From Deltaproteobacteria bacterium (GTDB lineage: Bacteria > Myxococcota_A > UBA9160 > JAFDET01), in NCBI GenBank assembly GCA_019310195.1, contig JAFDET010000109.1:1-12602 (forward strand): 12,602 nt of DNA, read 5' to 3'. The notes beneath the pieces were generated by a model. It was not told where the DNA came from and did not search any database. It saw only the letters and a program-made list of their open reading frames with translations. The translations under genes and the position numbers were made by a program. Numbering within the stretch: the first letter of the stretch is position 1; each line of letters opens with the position of its first letter. This document shows positions 1-6,807 of this stretch, in pieces.

Positions 1-850
1 GCGTCCCGTAGGCGATGGTGGGGTGGGAGTGCTCGAGGATGGCCCGGCGGTAGCTGGGCCGCTTGCGCAGGCGCTCCCAGTACGCGGCGCACTCCGGTCG
101 CAGCTCCGCTCCCAGGAAGACGTCCAGGCAGTCGGCTTGGACCAGCCGTTCGAAGATCACCAGCCAGCTCACGTCCGCCAGGCTGAACGTCTCGCCCAGG
201 AGCCAGGGGCCGCCGCCGTCGCGAAGCTGCGCCTCTAAACCGTCCAGGTGCACGCCCATCTGGCGGCGGCTGCGGGCCAGGATCTTCATGGCCGGCGTCA
301 GTCGCCGGAGGTTGGCGAGGCCCAGCGCCTTGAAGGCCAGGAACACGAAAGGGCGCTGCTTGTCGAAGTGGAACAGCACGCCCTCGAGGATCTTCCAGTA
401 CGCGATCCGGTCGATCATGGCGGCGAAGAGCGGGAGCGTGAGGCCGGGGACCGCGTTGCCCGCGCTCTCGTCGCCGTGGTTCAGGGGGTCGTGGGTGAGG
501 GAGGAGCGGTCGATCCAGACCTCCATCGCAGCGTGTAGCGCCGGATCCTCAGGCGTCAGCGCGGGGCTCCCGGGCGGCGCGTGCTCCGCCGCGTAGCGGA
601 TCTGGCAGTGGGACTCGTAGATGGGATGCCCGTGGTGGAGCAGCACGGGCACCGTCCCTCCCGGGTTCACCGACAAGAACGGACGGCGGATGTTCTCGTA
701 GGCGCCGGTCTCGATCAGGTCGATGGGGTGGCTCTCGTACTCGATGCCCAGCTCGCCCTCGGGAACCGGATGCCGGCGACGCTGGGAGCTCTCCCAACCC
801 CACCACGCCACGGCGGCCACTACGAGGATCAGGCACGGGAGGAGGATCAC
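1..850 (-). CDS. Membrane-anchored glutathione S-transferase-like protein (3' end outside window)
   Basis: The reading frame starts at GTG 850 and stays open to the left edge, giving 283 visible codons. GST hallmarks are present: an EYE...L beta2 segment, `NPGGTVPVLL` (the cis-Pro loop) and `YESHCQIRYAAEH`, which matches the ES glutathione-binding turn. An all-helical C-terminal domain follows, with `LLGETFSLADVSWL` (the N-capping box/hydrophobic staple region) and `YWERLRKRPSYRRAI` near the usual C-terminus. The oddity is the N-terminus. Residues 1-19 form a hydrophobic helix (`ILLPCLILVVAAVAWWGW`) followed by basic SSQRRRH, where a normal GST has strand beta1 and helix alpha1 with the catalytic Ser/Cys/Tyr. 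This suggests a membrane-tethered protein that may not be a conventional transferase. It is the last visible gene of the tetR operon, 12 bp after the MDR stop. The GST fold is firm; enzymatic activity is not. Confidence 0.85.
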   Translation of the reverse strand, partial: MILLPCLILVVAAVAWWGWESSQRRRHPVPEGELGIEYESHPIDLIETGAYENIRRPFLSVNPGGTVPVLLHHGHPIYESHCQIRYAAEHAPPGSPALTPEDPALHAAMEVWIDRSSLTHDPLNHGDESAGNAVPGLTLPLFAAMIDRIAYWKILEGVLFHFDKQRPFVFLAFKALGLANLRRLTPAMKILARSRRQMGVHLDGLEAQLRDGGGPWLLGETFSLADVSWLVIFERLVQADCLDVFLGAELRPECAAYWERLRKRPSYRRAILEHSHPTIAYGT

Positions 851-855
851 GGACG

Positions 856-862
856 CTCCTTC
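856..862 (-). promoter_or_regulatory. Ribosome binding site of the membrane-anchored GST gene
   Basis: On the minus strand the sequence reads GAAGGAG, then 5 nt, then GTG at 850. It lies directly against the TGA stop of the upstream MDR gene (863-865). This strong site supports the GTG start, and therefore the transmembrane N-terminus, over any downstream start. Confidence 0.7.
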
Positions 863-1858
863 TCAGAGCTCGAGAAGCTGCTTGCCGAAGTTCGCGCCGG
901 TGTAGAGGCGCTGCAGGGTCCTGGGAGCATTCTCGAAGCCCTTCTGCACGTCCGCCTCCCAGACGATGCTGCCTTCGGCCACCCACTTCGTCAGCTCGGC
1001 CGCGGCTTCGGCGGCGCGCGCCAGGAAGTCGATGACCACGAAGCCCTCCATGCGGGCCCGCTGCGCGACGATCCGGTAGTAGTTGCGCGGGCCCGGCGGA
1101 GCCTCTTCTTCGTTGTAGCGGGAGATCGCTCCGCAGATCACGACGCGGGCGCCGCGCGCAATCCGCGCGAGGACCTCATCCAGGATCGGCCCGCCCACAT
1201 TGTCGAAGAAAACGTCGATCCCGTCGGGACACAGCTCCGACAGGCGCGCTCCCACGTCCTCGTTCTTGTAGTCGATGGCGGCGTCGAAGCCCGCCTTGTC
1301 CGTCAGCCAAGAGCACTTCTCGGCGCCTCCGGCGATGCCGACGACGCGGCAGCCCTTGCGCTTCGCAATCTGGCCGGCGACCGAGCCCGTGGCACCCGCG
1401 GCGCCCGAGATCACCACCACGTCGCCTTCCTTCAGCTGACCCACCTCGAGCAGTCCGAAGTAGGCCGTGATCCCCGTGAGGCCCAGGACCGACAGCGCCA
1501 GCCGCGGGTCGGTTCCCTCGGGCAGCTTGCGCAGCGCCCCGTCGCCCAGCGCCCACTCCTGCCAGCCCAGCATGCCGCTGACGCGGTCACCGGGCGCGTA
1601 GCCGTCGAGGTTGGACTCGACGACCTCGCCGACGGCCATGCCTCGCATCACTTCGCCGATTCCCACCGGCGGGATGTAGTTGGGCCGGTCCACCATCCAG
1701 CCGCGCATGGCGGGCTCGAAGGCGAGCCAGCGGGTGCGGACCAGCACCTGTCCGTCGCCGGGCTTCGGCATCGGAGAGGTCCGCAGCTCGAAGTCGCTCT
1801 CCTTCACCATGCCCACCGGGCGAGCGTGCAGCAGCCACTGTCGGTTCGTTTCACTCAT
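863..1858 (-). CDS. Zinc-independent MDR-family NADP-dependent oxidoreductase (CurA / leukotriene B4 dehydrogenase-like)
   Basis: This 331-residue protein matches the double-bond reductases of the medium-chain dehydrogenase superfamily. Members reduce the C=C bond of enones and enals with NADPH in the cytoplasm. The N-terminal catalytic domain has `RTRWLAFEPAMRGWM` (residues 41-55) and the `DRVSGMLGWQEWA` stretch. The Rossmann domain carries `SGAAGATGSVAGQIAK` (151-166), the nucleotide-binding AxxGxxG. `FFDNVGG` (217-223) and `CGAISRYN` (242-249) are typical of the CurA/prostaglandin-reductase branch. Tyr260/Tyr261 in `PRNYYRIV` lie where this branch has its conserved Tyr. The zinc ligands of alcohol dehydrogenases are absent. 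Length is close to E. coli CurA (about 345). The start is ATG 1858, with AAAGG seven bases upstream. It lies 36 bp after the zeta-like GST gene in the same operon. The substrate is unknown; an unsaturated carbonyl intermediate is an inference. Confidence 0.93.
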   Translation of the reverse strand: MSETNRQWLLHARPVGMVKESDFELRTSPMPKPGDGQVLVRTRWLAFEPAMRGWMVDRPNYIPPVGIGEVMRGMAVGEVVESNLDGYAPGDRVSGMLGWQEWALGDGALRKLPEGTDPRLALSVLGLTGITAYFGLLEVGQLKEGDVVVISGAAGATGSVAGQIAKRKGCRVVGIAGGAEKCSWLTDKAGFDAAIDYKNEDVGARLSELCPDGIDVFFDNVGGPILDEVLARIARGARVVICGAISRYNEEEAPPGPRNYYRIVAQRARMEGFVVIDFLARAAEAAAELTKWVAEGSIVWEADVQKGFENAPRTLQRLYTGANFGKQLLEL

Positions 1859-1894
1859 GGGGATGCCTTTCTGCTTCGGTAAAGGGTAGGGGGC

Positions 1895-2608
1895 TCAGGG
1901 ACGGTACGAGGCGACGGCCCGCTCGAAGGCCGGCCGCGCCATGGCGCGCTCGGCCCAGTCCTGGAAGCGGGGCCACGCGGACAGGTCCACCTGAGCCTGG
2001 TTCAGCCGATTCGCGTTCACCACCCAGGAGATGTCGGCCAGGCCGTAGTCGGCGCCGCTGAGCCAGGGCGAGTCGCCCAGCGCCGCCTCGAGCCCGGCGA
2101 GGCCCGTCTTCATCCCTCGTTCGGCCAGAGCGACCCGGGCCTGCCAGGCCGGGCCCTCTTCCGCGTAGTCGCGCAGGAACGCGACCAGCGTCGGGTCCCG
2201 GTGCTTCGCCTCGTAGAGGGCGACTTCTTCGGCCCCCACCTTGCGGAAGGGACGGAACAGCCGCTCGTGGGAGAGCACCTTGATGGTGGGCTGGAACGCA
2301 CTGCAGGCTGCCATCCGCTCTTCCATCCCGTGCCGCGCGTTCGCGTCTGCGGGCCGCAAGGGCGGCTCCGGAAAGTGCTCGTCCAGGTAGACCAAAATGT
2401 GATTGGACTCGATCACCACCTGGCCGTCGTGGACCAGCGTCGGCACCACGCCGTTCGGATTGATGCGCTGGTAGTCCGAGGTGACGTGCTCGTTGCCCGG
2501 CAGGTTCATGTGGTGGCTCGTCCACGAGAGGCCCTTCTCCTCCAGCGCCAGGCGCGCGCGCTGGGAGCAGTTCGACATCATGAAGTGAAAGAGGTGCAGC
2601 CCCTTCAT
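1895..2608 (-). CDS. Glutathione S-transferase family protein with zeta-like S-x-C motif (possible maleyl-type isomerase)
   Basis: This 237-residue GST has an intact thioredoxin-fold N-terminal domain (about 1-82). It starts `MKGLHLFHFMMSNCSQRARLAL`-like: strand beta1, then Ser12-Asn13-Cys14-Ser15 followed by R-x-R-L-A-L. This closely resembles the zeta-class signature SSCxxRVRIAL of maleylacetoacetate and maleylpyruvate isomerases. `NPNGVVPTLV` (50-59) is the cis-Pro loop and `IESNHILVYLDE` (66-77) is the glutathione gamma-Glu site. The helical C-terminal domain includes `WLSGADYGLADISWVV`. ATG 2608 is chosen because it begins exactly at beta1; longer forms add Pro-rich sequence and run into the upstream FAH gene. 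The Shine-Dalgarno is weak. The gene follows the FAH gene by 32 bp. A cis/trans isomerase paired with that hydrolase is a reasonable inference, but detoxifying or dehalogenating GSTs can share the motif. Confidence 0.92.
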   Translation of the reverse strand: MKGLHLFHFMMSNCSQRARLALEEKGLSWTSHHMNLPGNEHVTSDYQRINPNGVVPTLVHDGQVVIESNHILVYLDEHFPEPPLRPADANARHGMEERMAACSAFQPTIKVLSHERLFRPFRKVGAEEVALYEAKHRDPTLVAFLRDYAEEGPAWQARVALAERGMKTGLAGLEAALGDSPWLSGADYGLADISWVVNANRLNQAQVDLSAWPRFQDWAERAMARPAFERAVASYRP

Positions 2609-2640
2609 GCCGGGAACGTCCGGGTGGTCGCTGCTCCCGC

Positions 2641-3516
2641 TCAGCCGATCCGCGCGGTGTCTTCGGGCTCCGCAATCACCGGGTTCTCGAGCTGCCCGAT
2701 CCCCTCGATCTCGATGCGCACCACGTCCCCGGCCACCAGTAGATGGGGCGGCTTCATGCCGATGCCCACGCCCGCGGGCGTGCCCGTGGCGACGATGTCG
2801 CCGGGCTCCAGCGTGAAGGCCGTCGAGAGGTGCTCCACCAGCGTGAAGCAGTCGAAGATCAGCTCCTTGGTGTTGGACTCCTGCCGCAGCTCGTCGTTCA
2901 CCCAGGTGCGCAGGCGCAGCTGGTGCGGGTCGGGGATCTCGTCGGCCGTCACGATCCAGGGGCCGATCGGACCGTGGGTGTCGAAGGACTTGCCCATGGT
3001 CCAGGTGGGTACGCGCAGCTGCCAGTCGCGCACGGTCACGTCGTTGACCACCAGATAGCCGGCGATCACGTCCGCGGCGTCGTCGCGCGACACGTGGCGA
3101 CAGCGTCGGCCGATCACGAAGCCCAGCTCGCCCTCGTAGTCCAGCACGTGGGAGGCGCGGGGCAGGTGCACCGGGTCCGTGGGGCCGGCCACGCACGTGG
3201 ACTGCTTGTTGAAGACGGTCGGGTGCTCGGGGACGTCTCGGCCGGACTCGGCGACGTGGTCGGCGTAGTTGAGCCCGATCGCCAGGAACTTGGGCGGGCG
3301 GGCGATGGGCGCTTCGAGACGCACGTCGGCCAGGGGGAGGCGAGGGGCGCCATCCAGGGCGGCGCGCGCCGCGTGCAGCGCCTTCGAGCCGGCTTCCAGG
3401 AAGCCGAGCATGTCTCGGGGCAGGTCCGGGGCGGCTGCGGCCAGATCGACGATCGCGTCCCCGTCGACGACACCGATGCGGGTGACGTCATCCTGGGTGA
3501 ACGTGGCGAGCTTCAT
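2641..3516 (-). CDS. Fumarylacetoacetate hydrolase (FAH) family protein
   Basis: This 291-residue protein belongs to the metal-dependent FAH superfamily. Members cleave C-C bonds of acylpyruvates or act on oxo-acids (fumarylacetoacetate and fumarylpyruvate hydrolases, hydratases, decarboxylases). The core begins at `KFLAIGLNYADHVAESG` (76-92). Divalent-metal ligands fit Glu128 and Glu130 in `LDYEGELGFVIG` and Asp159 in `VVNDVTVRDWQ`. `MGKSFDTHGPIGPW` (174-187) and `GDIVATGTPAGVG` (239-251) are the remaining family blocks. A short N-terminal beta region (1-70) is also typical. The start is ATG 3516, with AGGAG upstream inside the end of tetR. The stop of tetR and this start share ATGA (3513-3516), so the two are probably translationally coupled. 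The exact substrate cannot be read from sequence. Pairing with the zeta-like GST favours a ring-cleavage acylpyruvate, by inference. Confidence 0.94.
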   Translation of the reverse strand: MKLATFTQDDVTRIGVVDGDAIVDLAAAAPDLPRDMLGFLEAGSKALHAARAALDGAPRLPLADVRLEAPIARPPKFLAIGLNYADHVAESGRDVPEHPTVFNKQSTCVAGPTDPVHLPRASHVLDYEGELGFVIGRRCRHVSRDDAADVIAGYLVVNDVTVRDWQLRVPTWTMGKSFDTHGPIGPWIVTADEIPDPHQLRLRTWVNDELRQESNTKELIFDCFTLVEHLSTAFTLEPGDIVATGTPAGVGIGMKPPHLLVAGDVVRIEIEGIGQLENPVIAEPEDTARIG

Positions 3517-4157
3517 CGGGTCATCTCCTGGTTGGGGGGGCCGAGGAAGAGGTGCTCGACGGCGCGTGCGTGGGCGTTGACCACCTCCGGATTGGAGGGA
3601 TCGACGCCCGAGAGCCGCTTGCACTCCTGGGCCTGGTGAAAGATCACGCCGGCAGAGCCGGCGAGGATGTAGACGAAGTGGACGGGCGCCACCTCGGCGG
3701 GAAGCAGGCCGGTCTCTTGGACCCGCTGGATCAGCGCCACCAGGGCCGCGTAGAGCGGCTTCACGTGGCGATCCACCATCCAGCGCATGCGCGGCCCGCC
3801 GCGCTTGCCCTCGTCGTGCATGAGCCGCACGAACTCCGGGTTGCCGGCCACGAACTGCACGTGGGCGCGAATCAGCAGCCCCAATCGCTCGCGGTCGTCG
3901 GCCGGCCCCGGGTCGCCCAGCACGTTGTCGAGACCGCCGCGCAGCACGGCGAAGGCGCGATCCACGGCGGCCCGCCAGAGCTTGGGCTTGCCGCCGAAGT
4001 GGTACTGGAGCAGCCCCAGCGGCACGCCGGCCCGGGCCGCGATGTCGCGCGTGGTGGCGCCGTCGAAGCCGTTCTCCGAGAACGCCTCGAGGGCCGCGCG
4101 GAGGATCCGCTCCGGGGTATCGCTGCTCGTCTGGGCCGCCGTCGCCCTCGCCATCAT
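3513..4157 (-). CDS. TetR/AcrR-family transcriptional regulator
   Basis: This is a 214-residue one-component repressor. The N-terminal HTH domain (about 15-62) contains `RILRAALEAFSENGFDGATT` and then `RDIAARAGVPLGLLQYHFGGK`, the classic TetR recognition-helix block, where Y-H-F and the following G-K are near-invariant. The remaining 150 residues form the helical ligand/dimer domain, with `GNPEFVRLMHDEGKRGGPRM` and `FVYILAGSAGVIFHQAQE`, as in the CerR/YbiH-type branch. A start at ATG 4172 is possible. However, GGAGG lies between it and the ATGs at 4157/4154 with an 8-nt spacer, so 4157 is preferred. It leads the catabolic operon and overlaps the FAH start by 4 nt. An inverted repeat sits on its own promoter. 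The likely role is autoregulated control of the operon, relieved by a pathway compound (inference). Confidence 0.93.
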   Translation of the reverse strand: MMARATAAQTSSDTPERILRAALEAFSENGFDGATTRDIAARAGVPLGLLQYHFGGKPKLWRAAVDRAFAVLRGGLDNVLGDPGPADDRERLGLLIRAHVQFVAGNPEFVRLMHDEGKRGGPRMRWMVDRHVKPLYAALVALIQRVQETGLLPAEVAPVHFVYILAGSAGVIFHQAQECKRLSGVDPSNPEVVNAHARAVEHLFLGPPNQEMTR

Positions 4158-4165
4158 CGGCGGGA

Positions 4166-4170
4166 CCTCC
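4166..4170 (-). promoter_or_regulatory. Ribosome binding site deciding the tetR start
   Basis: The minus strand reads GGAGG, with eight bases to ATG 4157. It overlaps the more distal ATG at 4172, which itself has no Shine-Dalgarno upstream. This argues for the start at 4157 (or the adjacent ATG at 4154). Confidence 0.6.
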
Positions 4171-4177
4171 ATTTGAT

Positions 4178-4196
4178 CAATCGACCAAGCCGATTG
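4178..4196. promoter_or_regulatory. Inverted repeat, probable TetR-family operator
   Basis: The repeat is CAATCG, a 7-bp spacer, then CGATTG: perfect 6-bp half-sites in a 19-bp element. TetR-family dimers commonly bind palindromes of this size next to their own gene. It lies 20 bp upstream of the preferred tetR start. Its right half overlaps the predicted tetR -10 hexamer, so occupancy would block RNA polymerase. An 8-bp palindrome TTGATCAA (4173-4180) partly overlaps the left half. The repeat is seen directly; the protein that binds it is inferred from position. Confidence 0.6.
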
Positions 4197-4221
4197 TACA
4201 CATGACTAAATCGGCCTGCAA
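4193..4221 (-). promoter_or_regulatory. Candidate sigma-70-type promoter of the tetR operon
   Basis: On the minus strand, TTGCAG (4216-4221) and TACAAT (4193-4198) are separated by exactly 17 bp. The -10 matches consensus in five of six positions; the -35 shares only TTG. Transcription would begin near 4186, inside the inverted repeat, leaving about 30 nt of leader before the GGAGG-preceded ATG. A much weaker plus-strand pair, TTGATC (4173-4178) and TACACA (4197-4202) with an 18-bp gap, would straddle the same repeat and could serve the divergent gene. Confidence 0.5.
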
Positions 4222-4276
4222 CCCCGCCCGCCCGTCGCCGGTTTCAGCGCCGGCTGCGACAGGCCGATGGCGGGGG

Positions 4277-4879
4277 ATGGGCAAGGGGATTCTCTTCGTG
4301 TTGCTGGCGTCCGGCGCCTGGCTCTTCTTCAACAAGGTGGACGTCACCGGGCTGGATCCGCGCGGTGTCGGCACCCGGCTCGAGGGCCGCTCCGTGGTGC
4401 GCGACACGAGCCAGATCGAGACCCGCTTCGCCCGCGTGAGCTCGCTGGAGGACACCTACGTGCTGTTCGGGGGCGATGCCGCTCAGCGGCACAACCAGGC
4501 GACTCACGTCAGCTTCGCCGGCCTGCCGCTGCGCCACGCCCAGGCGATCGCGAGTCGCCACCCGGACTTCTACATGTGCAAGTCACCCGGTGCGGCAGAG
4601 GCCCAGCGTCTCACCGAGAGCGTGAACGTCGTGGTGGCGGATCGCAGCGCACTGAGCGAGCTGGGCGACGCCATCGAGCTCTTCGAAGAGCGCCTGGCCC
4701 AGGGCGGCGAGCGCACGTGCGTGCACGTTCAGGGCTCGTCCCTGGCCGTGGATTCGGTGCGGGTGAAGGAGAACGGCGAGGATCTCACCGCACAGGTGGC
4801 GCCGCTCTATGCCCGCAGCAAGCTGATCCTGGCCGAGCGGGTCGAGATCCTCGACTGCAAGGCGCTTCTGGCCCGCTGA
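4277..4879 (+). CDS. Unrecognised membrane-anchored (probably periplasmic) protein
   Basis: I do not recognise this 200-residue protein. From ATG 4277 it opens with MGKG and a hydrophobic helix, `ILFVLLASGAWLFF` (5-18). This could be a single N-terminal membrane anchor or an uncleaved signal; there is no lipobox Cys. The rest is soluble and of mixed charge. Features are `DTYVLFGGDAAQRHNQATHV` (59-78), three cysteines (Cys101, Cys148, Cys194) that could allow one disulfide, and an acidic helix `ALSELGDAIELFEERLAQ` (125-142). An upstream in-frame ATG at 4202 would add 25 Pro/Ala/Arg-rich residues, but it overlaps the -10/operator region of tetR, so 4277 is preferred. Neither start has a convincing Shine-Dalgarno. 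The frame closes at TGA 4879, 21 bp from the convergent FAD gene. Divergence from tetR across a shared operator hints at co-regulation. Coding status is likely because the opposite strand holds no credible gene. Confidence 0.7.
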   Translation: MGKGILFVLLASGAWLFFNKVDVTGLDPRGVGTRLEGRSVVRDTSQIETRFARVSSLEDTYVLFGGDAAQRHNQATHVSFAGLPLRHAQAIASRHPDFYMCKSPGAAEAQRLTESVNVVVADRSALSELGDAIELFEERLAQGGERTCVHVQGSSLAVDSVRVKENGEDLTAQVAPLYARSKLILAERVEILDCKALLAR

Positions 4880-4900
4880 CGGCACTCGGAGGCAAGGCCC

Positions 4901-6232
4901 TCAGCCGCGCAGTGCCCGGATCTGGCGATCGGTGCGCCGGTCGATGGCGGTGAAGACACCGTTGAGGATCTTCGCGCAGGTCCAGCGCAGCGGCTCCGGA
5001 GGCCACGAGAGACGCCTGCGCTGCAGGGCACTCTCCCACGGGTGCTCACGCCCTTGCACGCGCTCCGCCAGCATGGCCCCCATCAACGTCGCCTGACCCA
5101 CGCCGTGTCCGCAGTAGCCCAGGCCGGAAAGGACGTTCCCCTTGGGCCCATCCACGTGCAGCGCCGGGAGCAGGTCGAGGGTCAGGGCGATCCAACCGCT
5201 CCAGAAGCGGCGCACGCCGAGATCGCGAAGAGCTGGGAATCGCGCTCGGAAGGCGGAGTCGATGCTGCGGAAGGCCTCCGGGTCGTAGCCGGCCGGGAGC
5301 CGATGGCCGAACGCGAAGCGAACGAGCTTCGTTCCGCCCACCAGGGTGCCTTGTGCGGTGATCCGGTAGTTCTCCAGGGTTTCGTGCGCCGTGTAGATGC
5401 CTTCGCCGCCCTGCCAGCCGAGCGCTGCGCGCTGGTCGTCGGAGAGCGGCTCCGTCTCCAGAAGCGATACGCCCAGGGGGGCGATCGCGCGCTTCTTCCA
5501 GCCGGTTGCCGCCGTGTAGGCATTGGTCGCCAGGACAGCGAAGTCCGCGGTCACCGACCCGTGCGCGGTGCGGGCCACGGCCGGCGGGCCCGCTACGAGC
5601 TCGGTCAGCGCCGACCGCTCGAACAGCCTGACGCCGGCGGCCAGCGCAGCGCGCCGCAGGCCCGTGATGTAACGGCCCGGGTGCAGCGCTCCGCCGCACT
5701 CCTCGAGCACACCGCACGTGAATGCGGCCGGCAGGCCGCGCTCCCGCATCTCGCCTTCCGCGAGGAAGCGCACCCGGGCGCCGAGCCCCTGCGCCGCTTC
5801 CGCAGCGCGGCGCAGGCGTGGCTCATGCTTGGGATGCAGGCCGGCGAGGATGTTCCCATTGGTGGCGTAGTCGCAGTCGATGCCGTGCTTCCGGATCACC
5901 TCTTCGGTGTGCTCCACGGAGGCGTCCGCGAAGCGCACCAGGCTCGCAGCGCGTTCGCGCCCGAAGAGCCGCAGCAGGGTGGGGATGTCCTTCCCGATGG
6001 TCGGCGACAGGTGGCCCGCGTTGCGGCCGCTGGCGCCGGAGCCGGCGAAGTCCTGCTCCAGGACCGCCACGTGTGCGCCCTGGGCCCGTAGGGCGAGGGC
6101 GGTGGAGAGCCCGGTGTAGCCGCCACCGATCACCACCACATCGGTGCGCAGATTCTCCGCGAGCGGATCCCGAAGGTCCGCGGGCGTCTCGACCCAGGGA
6201 CTGATCTCTTCGTACGGAAGCTCGGCGGCCAC
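4901..6232 (-). CDS. FAD-dependent oxidoreductase of the DAO family (PuuB/OrdL-like)
   Basis: This 443-residue flavoprotein belongs to the D-amino-acid-oxidase/glycine-oxidase fold. Close relatives include gamma-glutamylputrescine oxidase and uncharacterised OrdL-type amine oxidases, which oxidise C-N bonds and pass electrons to oxygen. After an N-terminal segment `SPWVETPADLRDPLAENLRT` (11-30, typical of the PuuB branch), the dinucleotide site reads `DVVVIGGGYTGLSTALALRA` (31-50). `GSGASGRNAGHLSP` follows at 64-77, the FAD-contacting RNAG motif, and Glu59 in `VAVLEQ` is placed to bind the ADP ribose. The C-terminal FAD block is `GNVLSGLGYCGHGVGQATL`. Translation starts at GTG 6232, preceded by an in-frame TAG and no clear Shine-Dalgarno. 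The gene stands alone, convergent with the unknown membrane protein and divergent from the CopD-like gene. The substrate is unknown; an amine or amino acid is the family expectation. Confidence 0.92.
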   Translation of the reverse strand: MAAELPYEEISPWVETPADLRDPLAENLRTDVVVIGGGYTGLSTALALRAQGAHVAVLEQDFAGSGASGRNAGHLSPTIGKDIPTLLRLFGRERAASLVRFADASVEHTEEVIRKHGIDCDYATNGNILAGLHPKHEPRLRRAAEAAQGLGARVRFLAEGEMRERGLPAAFTCGVLEECGGALHPGRYITGLRRAALAAGVRLFERSALTELVAGPPAVARTAHGSVTADFAVLATNAYTAATGWKKRAIAPLGVSLLETEPLSDDQRAALGWQGGEGIYTAHETLENYRITAQGTLVGGTKLVRFAFGHRLPAGYDPEAFRSIDSAFRARFPALRDLGVRRFWSGWIALTLDLLPALHVDGPKGNVLSGLGYCGHGVGQATLMGAMLAERVQGREHPWESALQRRRLSWPPEPLRWTCAKILNGVFTAIDRRTDRQIRALRG

Positions 6233-6318
6233 CCGCAGAGGCTATCCGGCCCGCTGCCCGGCTGCACGGCGCGTGCGAGTACCGCTCGATTTCCGGAGGG
6301 CTAGAGTTTTCTGCCGCC

Positions 6319-6807
6319 ATGCCCTCGGATCTCTACATCGTCGTCCGCTGGGTTCACGTGCTGGCCGCGGCCGCCTGGTACGGCGAAGTGGCCGTCATCA
6401 ATTTCATCCTGATTCCGACCCTGTCCGGCCACAGCGGAGCGGAACGCAAGGACTTCGTGAACGCGGTCTTTCCGCGGGTCTTCCGCATGGCCTCGATCCT
6501 CTCGGGAACGGTCGCCGTCACCGGTGGCGTGCTGCTGTACCACCACACCGGGGGCGATCTCCGGATCCTGCTGGAGAACCTGTGGGGCAGGTTCATCCTG
6601 GTGGGCGGCGCGCTCGGCCTGCTGCTGACGCTGTTCCACTTCTTCATGGAGAGCCGGCTGGCCCGGAAGATCGGCGTGGGCGATCCGGATCTCTCCCAGG
6701 AAGCCGTCGAGGACGTGCACCTGAAGCTGCGGTTGGTGCCGCGGCTGGGTTTCGGGGTGCTCACCACCATCTTCGTCCTGATGATGATCGCGGTGCGGGG
6801 CGTATGA
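6319..6807 (+). CDS. CopD-like four-helix integral membrane protein
   Basis: This 162-residue protein has four predicted transmembrane helices (about 8-32, 55-75, 90-112 and 140-159), so it is almost wholly in the inner membrane. It opens with `YIVVRWVHVLAAAAWYGEV`, where His13 in the first helix sits in the pattern common to CopD-domain and related cytochrome-like proteins. Other histidines are His75/His76 after helix 2, His107 in helix 3 and His134 before helix 4. Intramembrane histidine pairs in this superfamily often bind haem or metal, but that role here is only an inference. ATG 6319 is the only sensible start, although GGAGG lies 18 nt upstream, too far for a normal ribosome binding site. 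Its stop overlaps the start of the OYE gene (ATGA, 6804-6807), implying coupled translation. Family assignment is moderate. Confidence 0.82.
   Translation: MPSDLYIVVRWVHVLAAAAWYGEVAVINFILIPTLSGHSGAERKDFVNAVFPRVFRMASILSGTVAVTGGVLLYHHTGGDLRILLENLWGRFILVGGALGLLLTLFHFFMESRLARKIGVGDPDLSQEAVEDVHLKLRLVPRLGFGVLTTIFVLMMIAVRGV

Noticed and set aside
581..1882. A 433-codon plus-strand frame opposite the MDR and GST-like genes
   Set aside because: The minus strand has clear MDR and GST motifs. The plus product is His/Arg/Ala-rich without structure.
2609..3196. N-terminal extension of the zeta-like GST (to 433 residues)
   Set aside because: It overlaps the FAH gene out of frame and is Arg/Gly/His-rich. 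The GST fold begins exactly at ATG 2608.
4880..4900. Possible bidirectional terminator hairpin (GAGGC/GCCCTC) between convergent genes
   Set aside because: The stem is short and bulged and no U-tract follows on either strand.
6233..6318. Promoter pair in the divergent gap between the FAD oxidoreductase and the CopD-like gene
   Set aside because: TAGAGT near 6302 resembles a -10, but no -35 sits at proper spacing. GGAGG at 6295 is too far from ATG 6319 to be its ribosome binding site. Nothing is supported well enough to call.
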